A program made the position numbers and the translations under genes. Below are positions 60,433 to 64,000 of a DNA stretch of 64,000 bases, piece by piece. The notes below the pieces were generated by a model that was not told the origin of the DNA, made no database searches, and worked only from the letters and a program-made list of their open reading frames with translations. How positions within the stretch are numbered: the stretch's first letter is position 1; each line of letters begins with the position of its first letter. The stretch spans positions 434,001 through 498,000 of the forward strand of contig NZ_FRBI01000002.1 in assembly GCF_900142575.1 (NCBI RefSeq), written 5' to 3'. The stretch is from Actinacidiphila paucisporea. Its GTDB lineage: Bacteria; Actinomycetota; Actinomycetes; Streptomycetales; Streptomycetaceae.

Positions 60433-61476
60433 TCACTCCGGGAGGGCGACGACCGTCTTCCCGGTGGTCTCTCCGCGCAGCATCCCCAGGAACGCCGCCA
60501 CGGCCTGGTCGATTCCGGTGTAGACGGTCTCGCGGTAGCGCAGCCGTCCCTCCCGCAGCCAGCCGCCGACCTCGCGGACGAAGTCGTCCCTGAGGTCCTG
60601 GTGGTCGCCGACCAGGAAGCCGCGCAGCGTGATCCGCCGGCCGACCAGCAGGCCGAGGTTGCGCGGGCCCGGCGCGGGCTCGGTGTCGTTGTAGACCGAG
60701 ATGGCCCCGCACAGCGCGGCCCGCCCGTGCACCCGCAGCGAGGAGATCGCCGCCTCCAGGTGCTCGCCGCCGACGTTGTCGAAGTAGACGTCGATGCCGT
60801 CGGGGGCCGCGGCCGCCAGTTGCTCGGCCACCGGGCCGTTCTTGTAGTTGAAGGCGGCGTCGAAGCCGTACTCGTCCACCAGCAGCGCGCACTTCTCGTC
60901 GGAGCCCGCGCTGCCGATCACCCGGGCGGCGCCCTTGAGCTTGGCGATCTGGCCGGCCTGGTTGCCGACCGCGCCGGCAGCGCCGGAGACGAAGACCGTC
61001 TCGCCGGGCGCGAGCTCGGCGATACGCAGCAGGCCGACGTACGCGGTGAGGCCGGTCATGCCGAGCACCCCGAGGTAGGCGGACAGCGGGGCCTGCTCCG
61101 GGTCGACGACCGCCGCCTGCGCCGCGTCCACGACGGCGTACTCGCGCCAGCCGAGCCCGTGCACCACGTGCGCGCCGACCGGGACGCCCTCGGCCTCGGA
61201 GGCCACCACCCGGCCGACCGCGGCGCCCTGCATGGGCTTGCCCAGCTCGTAGGGCGGGGCGTACGACTTCGCGTCGTTCATCCGGCCGCGCATGTAGGGG
61301 TCGACGGACAGGAAGAGGTTGCGCACCAGGATCTGGCCGGGGCCGGGCTCCGGAACGGGGGCCTCGACCAGGGCGAAGTCCGCCGGCGTCGGCCAGCCGT
61401 GCGGCCGGGCCGCCAGCTGCCATTCGCGGCCCGTGAGCGTGCTCGTCGGCGTGTTCGTCGGCGTGTTCGTGGGCAT
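60433..61476 (-). CDS. NADP-dependent oxidoreductase, zinc-free MDR family
   Basis: 347 residues of the leukotriene B4 dehydrogenase/curcumin reductase type. It shows VRNLFLSVDPYMRGRMND, GLGWREYAVVD, GMTGLTAYVGLLRIAELAPGETVFVSGAAGAVGNQAGQIAKLKGA and FDNVGGEHLEAAI. It reduces carbon-carbon double bonds next to carbonyls with NADPH, detoxifying reactive enals. ATG 61476 has AAGGAGACGG upstream; the N-terminus has a small NTPT tandem repeat. Its promoter contains the inverted repeat shared with the divergent MarR gene. Confidence 0.9.
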   Translation of the reverse strand: MPTNTPTNTPTSTLTGREWQLAARPHGWPTPADFALVEAPVPEPGPGQILVRNLFLSVDPYMRGRMNDAKSYAPPYELGKPMQGAAVGRVVASEAEGVPVGAHVVHGLGWREYAVVDAAQAAVVDPEQAPLSAYLGVLGMTGLTAYVGLLRIAELAPGETVFVSGAAGAVGNQAGQIAKLKGAARVIGSAGSDEKCALLVDEYGFDAAFNYKNGPVAEQLAAAAPDGIDVYFDNVGGEHLEAAISSLRVHGRAALCGAISVYNDTEPAPGPRNLGLLVGRRITLRGFLVGDHQDLRDDFVREVGGWLREGRLRYRETVYTGIDQAVAAFLGMLRGETTGKTVVALPE

Positions 61477-61545
61477 GAGGGGAACCGTCTCCTTCCGCCG
61501 CGGCCGGCTCGGGGAGCTGGACCGCGACCAGTGCTTCACTGTGGC

Positions 61546-61589
61546 AAATATTCAGGTCCTCAAGTAATTAACCATGGACCTGAATATTT
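61546..61589. promoter_or_regulatory. Perfect 14-bp inverted repeat in the MarR/oxidoreductase divergent promoter
   Basis: AAATATTCAGGTCC (61546-61559) and its exact reverse complement (61576-61589) flank 16 bases of AT-rich DNA. Each arm begins with the ATATTCAGGTCC word. Position between divergent genes and perfect symmetry make it the likely MarR operator. Confidence 0.75.
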
Positions 61590-61621
61590 CATGTTGTCAA
61601 GCATCGGGGTAACCTGCGGGT

Positions 61622-62047
61622 ATGACCCGCCGTACCGACCCGCTGACGACCGAGGTGGTCGACCTCATCGCCACCGCGGTGGCCCGCCACCACCAGGACT
61701 ACGAGGCGGCGGCCGCCGGCTTCCACCTCACCGGTGTGCAGGCGAAGGTGCTGGCGCTGCTGGCGACCGGGCCGATGCCGATGCGGCAGATCGCGCAGCG
61801 CCTCAAGTGCGAGCCGTCCAACATCACCGGGATCGTGGACCGCCTCCAGGACCGGGGCCTCGCCGAGCGGCGGCCCGACCCGGCCGACCGCCGGGTGAAG
61901 CTGGCCGCGGCCACCGCGGCGGGCCTGGAGACGGCCGAGAGGCTGCGGGACGGCCTGGACTTCGCCCGCGAACCGCTGGCCGCGCTGTCCGAGCGGGACC
62001 GCACCACCCTGCGCGACCTGCTCCGCCGGATGCTGGGCGAGGACTGA
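61622..62047 (+). CDS. MarR-family transcriptional regulator
   Basis: 141 residues. The winged helix reads GPMPMRQIAQRLKCEPSNITGIVDRLQDRGLAERRPDPADRRVKLAAATAAG, with dimerisation helices on both sides. One Cys (KCEPSN, about residue 64) sits in the recognition region and could sense oxidants, though it is not at the N-terminal OhrR position. ATG 61622 lacks a ribosome site and may be leaderless. It is divergent from the oxidoreductase-ohr genes, which it likely represses. Confidence 0.88.
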   Translation: MTRRTDPLTTEVVDLIATAVARHHQDYEAAAAGFHLTGVQAKVLALLATGPMPMRQIAQRLKCEPSNITGIVDRLQDRGLAERRPDPADRRVKLAAATAAGLETAERLRDGLDFAREPLAALSERDRTTLRDLLRRMLGED

Positions 62048-62070
62048 GCCCGCCCTTCCTGAGGACCTCG

Positions 62071-62091
62071 GGCCCGCCGTGCCGGCGGGCC
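62071..62091. terminator. Hairpin terminator between convergent marR and the zinc-ribbon protein gene
   Basis: A perfect 9-bp stem GGCCCGCCG/CGGCGGGCC with loop TGC, between convergent stop codons. No U-tract. Confidence 0.7.
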
Positions 62092-62100
62092 GTCAGCGGG

Positions 62101-62733
62101 CTACTGGCACCACCACAGCACCGGCTTGCAGGTCGGCGAGGGCGACGGGTGCCGGGTATGGCTCGGCGTCGGCGTCGCGGACGGCGGCGCGCTGCTGCGG
62201 GTGGGCGGCGGGGCGCCGGTGGCGGACGGCCTGACGGTGGTCGTGGACGCGCTCGGCGTCGTACCGCTGGTGCTCGGAGTGGCGCTCGGGGTCGGCGAGT
62301 GGTGCGGGCCGCCGGTCGCGCCGCCCTTGTGCGGCTCGGCCGACTCCGCGGTGCCCGGCGAGGAGGTGCCGGTCGGCGGCGCGGTGGTGCCGCTGACGAC
62401 GGGCGCGGGCGGCGGCGTGCTCCCGGAGCCGGCACCGGACAGTGCGGCCATCGACAGCATCGCCAGCGCGCCGACCACGGCGACCAGGCCGATCCCGTAG
62501 ACGGCCGCCCGCTGCTGCCGCCCGCGGGTCCTCCTGCGCTGCCGGCCGCGGGCCGCGGCCCGTCCGCCGCCGGGGAGCGGCGGCGCGTCGGGCGCGTCGT
62601 CGCCCTCGGTGATCAGCGGCAGCTGGGCGGTCTCCCCGACCTGCGGGAGTTTCAGCTGGTCAGCGGGCGTGCCGCACCCCGGGCAGGAGTAGGCGCCGTT
62701 GAGGTGCCGGCGGCACGCGTAGCAGTAATCCAT
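62101..62733 (-). CDS. Zinc-ribbon single-pass membrane protein with Ser/Thr/Pro-rich exterior
   Basis: 210 residues. An N-terminal Cys4 ribbon (MDYCYACRRHLNGAYSCPGCG) is followed by a basic stretch (RGRQRRRTRGRQQR), one membrane helix (AAVYGIGLVAVVGALAMLSMAAL, about 76-98) and a long extracellular Ser/Thr/Pro/Ala tail ending CKPVLWWCQ. No known function; related proteins occur in Streptomyces. TAGGGT lies nine bases before ATG 62733, suggesting a short or absent leader. Confidence 0.75.
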   Translation of the reverse strand: MDYCYACRRHLNGAYSCPGCGTPADQLKLPQVGETAQLPLITEGDDAPDAPPLPGGGRAAARGRQRRRTRGRQQRAAVYGIGLVAVVGALAMLSMAALSGAGSGSTPPPAPVVSGTTAPPTGTSSPGTAESAEPHKGGATGGPHHSPTPSATPSTSGTTPSASTTTVRPSATGAPPPTRSSAPPSATPTPSHTRHPSPSPTCKPVLWWCQ

Positions 62734-62871
62734 GGCGAAAGGACCCTATGGGACTCCTGTGGCGTGACGAAACCCCGGCCTTCCGCTTGTCCCGTCTTGC
62801 CGGGAAATTCCCGCGCATCCCATATCGGTGCAGGTGGGGGCTCTTGACGAGGCCCCGTGCAACCCATGTAA

Positions 62872-62908
62872 TTAGGTTGCCCTAACCTAAGTAAGGTTCC
62901 CCTTACTT
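62872..62908 (+). promoter_or_regulatory. Tandem iron boxes (DmdR1/IdeR type) upstream of efeU
   Basis: TTAGGTTGCCCTAACCTAA (62872-62890) matches the actinobacterial iron box in 16 of 19 bases (consensus TTAGGTTAGGCTAACCTAA). A second palindrome AAGTAAGG-TTCC-CCTTACTT (62889-62908) overlaps its end and resembles the same box. They lie 28-64 bases before the efeU start. Fe(II)-loaded DmdR1 would repress the operon when iron is ample. Confidence 0.85.
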
Positions 62909-62935
62909 GAAGACCCCGGCTCATGAAGGACCTCC

Positions 62936-63769
62936 ATGCTCCCCACGTTCGTCATCGGACTCCGCGAAGGGCTGGAGGCGGCGCTCATCGTGGGCATCAT
63001 CGCCTCCTTCCTCGCCCAGCAGGGCCGCAGGGACGCGCTCAAGAAAGTGTGGCTGGGCGTCGCCGCGGCGGTGGCGATCTGCGTCGCGGTCGCGGTCGGG
63101 CTGCAGATCTACTCCAGCGACCTGCCGCAGAAGCAGCAGGAGCAGCTGGAGACCGTCATCGGCGCCGTCGCCGTGGTGATGGTCAGCTACATGGTGCTGT
63201 GGATGAAGCGGCACTCCCGCGACCTGCGCAAGGACCTGGAGGGCGCGGCCGGCCGCGCCCTGGGCGAGGGTTCGGCCTCCGCGCTGGTGCTGATGGCCTT
63301 CCTCGCCGTGCTGCGGGAGGGCTTCGAGACCTCCGTCTTCCTGCTGGCCACCTTCAACGAGAGCGACAACCCCGCCTACGGCGGCACCGGCGCCGCGCTC
63401 GGCGTCGTGCTCGCCGCGGCCATCGGCTACGGCATCTACCGCGGCGGCCTCCGCATCAACCTCTCGCGCTTCTTCCGCATCACCGGCCTGGTGCTGATCC
63501 TCGTTGCCGCCGGCCTGGTCGCCACCGCGCTGATGACCGCCGCCGAGGGCGGCTGGCTGGAGCAGGGCACCCGCGCCTTCGACCTGTCCTGGCTGGTACA
63601 CCCCGGCACCCCGGCCTCCTCGGTCGCCACCGGCGTGCTGGGCATCCAGCCGTACCCCGACTGGACGATGGTCACCGGCTGGCTCCTCTACGCGGTCCCG
63701 ATGACCGCCGTCGTGCTGTGGCCGGTCCGCCGGCGCCCTGCCGGGGCCCCGCAGCCCGTCGCCCACTGA
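62936..63769 (+). CDS. efeU: Iron permease EfeU (FTR1 family)
   Basis: 277 residues with seven helices. The two iron-binding motifs of the oxidase-dependent permease family are clear: GLREGLEAALIVG (residues 8-20) and VLREGFETSVFLLA (about 122-135). It imports iron across the membrane with EfeO and EfeB. AAGGA precedes ATG 62936. The efeO gene starts 47 bases after it. Confidence 0.93.
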   Translation: MLPTFVIGLREGLEAALIVGIIASFLAQQGRRDALKKVWLGVAAAVAICVAVAVGLQIYSSDLPQKQQEQLETVIGAVAVVMVSYMVLWMKRHSRDLRKDLEGAAGRALGEGSASALVLMAFLAVLREGFETSVFLLATFNESDNPAYGGTGAALGVVLAAAIGYGIYRGGLRINLSRFFRITGLVLILVAAGLVATALMTAAEGGWLEQGTRAFDLSWLVHPGTPASSVATGVLGIQPYPDWTMVTGWLLYAVPMTAVVLWPVRRRPAGAPQPVAH

Positions 63770-63816
63770 CCTCCCGCCCGTCCCCGCACCCCAGCAACCC
63801 CCAACAGGAGCTGACC

Positions 63817-64000
63817 GTGACCCCCCGAGCCACCCCCCGCCGCGCACTGGCCTGCGCGGCCACCGTGATCACCGCCGGCCTGCTGCTGGCCGCCTGCGGC
63901 GGCGACAAGGACGACTCGAAGGGCTCCGCGCCCGCCGCCGCGGACAACGCCGCGGCCAAGTCCTCCACCGTCAAGATCGTCGTCAGCGACGAGGACTGCG
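63817..64000 (+). CDS. efeO: Iron uptake lipoprotein EfeO (5' part)
   Basis: The first 61 codons are in the window. A signal peptide with lipobox LLAAC is followed by a Lys/Asp/Ser linker (GGDKDDSKGSAPAAADN) and the start of the cupredoxin-like domain (STVKIVVSDEDC). It delivers iron to EfeU. AGGAG lies six bases before GTG 63817. The gene continues past the right edge; an efeB peroxidase gene is expected next. Confidence 0.85.
   Translation, partial: MTPRATPRRALACAATVITAGLLLAACGGDKDDSKGSAPAAADNAAAKSSTVKIVVSDEDC

Noticed and set aside
1..64000. Secondary-metabolite cluster or prophage
   Set aside because: No PKS, NRPS, terpene or RiPP enzymes and no phage structural genes are present; only an integrase relic is seen.

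Overview
The window is very GC-rich actinobacterial DNA. Gene content and order point to a Streptomyces-like member of the Streptomycetaceae: zur-znuBCA next to glyS, then dus, ppdk, nirBD, dgt, dnaG, an HrdA-type sigma factor, a paired ABC exporter and tandem tRNA-Asn genes. GTG starts, GAGG-type ribosome sites, many 4-base ATGA/GTGA stop-start overlaps and several leaderless starts fit that group. It is chromosomal core DNA with accessory genes interspersed. I see no CRISPR array, intact prophage or antibiotic cluster.

Region by region. 1-4.8 kb: Zur-controlled zinc uptake operon, divergent from glycyl-tRNA synthetase. 5-10.1 kb: two MFS exporters with XRE, TetR and MarR regulators. 10.3-14.6 kb: tRNA-dihydrouridine synthase and pyruvate phosphate dikinase. 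14.9-18.5 kb: a membrane-anchored coiled-coil protein, two broken divergent genes fused at a deletion scar, a DUF4230 protein and a LacI regulator. 18.6-26.8 kb: assimilatory nitrite reductase NirBD, an isochorismatase-like hydrolase coupled to a GlxA/AraC regulator, OsmC, a FadR/GntR regulator with a perfect palindromic operator, and a CbiX-type sirohydrochlorin chelatase that could serve nitrite reductase. 26.8-33.7 kb: dgt, a ferredoxin-reductase-like flavoprotein, GNAT, a MITE-like element, dnaG and hrdA. 33.6-44.7 kb: a HxlR/NmrA divergent pair, an MFS exporter coupled to a truncated isochorismatase remnant, MarR, a DUF3048 lipoprotein, a heterodimeric ABC exporter, a xylulokinase-like kinase and a YtxH protein. 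44.9-46.4 kb: three tRNA genes, an integrase relic ending inside a tRNA, and DUF4236. 46.4-51.2 kb: operon of a secreted amidase, a 57-aa protein and a secreted alpha/beta hydrolase.

The most unusual locus is 51.5-59.9 kb. A trypco2-type small protein lies divergent from a tight operon of trypsin-like protease, PknG-like kinase, vWA/zinc-ribbon protein and a membrane protein that joins a GlnX-like sensor to an extracellular solute-binding domain. It looks like a one-operon elaboration of the mycobacterial GlnH-GlnX-PknG nutrient-sensing pathway, combined with protease and vWA parts typical of bacterial conflict or signalling systems. The window ends with a peroxide/electrophile module (Ohr, quinone-reductase-like enzyme, MarR with a 14-bp inverted-repeat operator), a zinc-ribbon membrane protein and the start of an efeUO iron uptake operon under tandem iron boxes.
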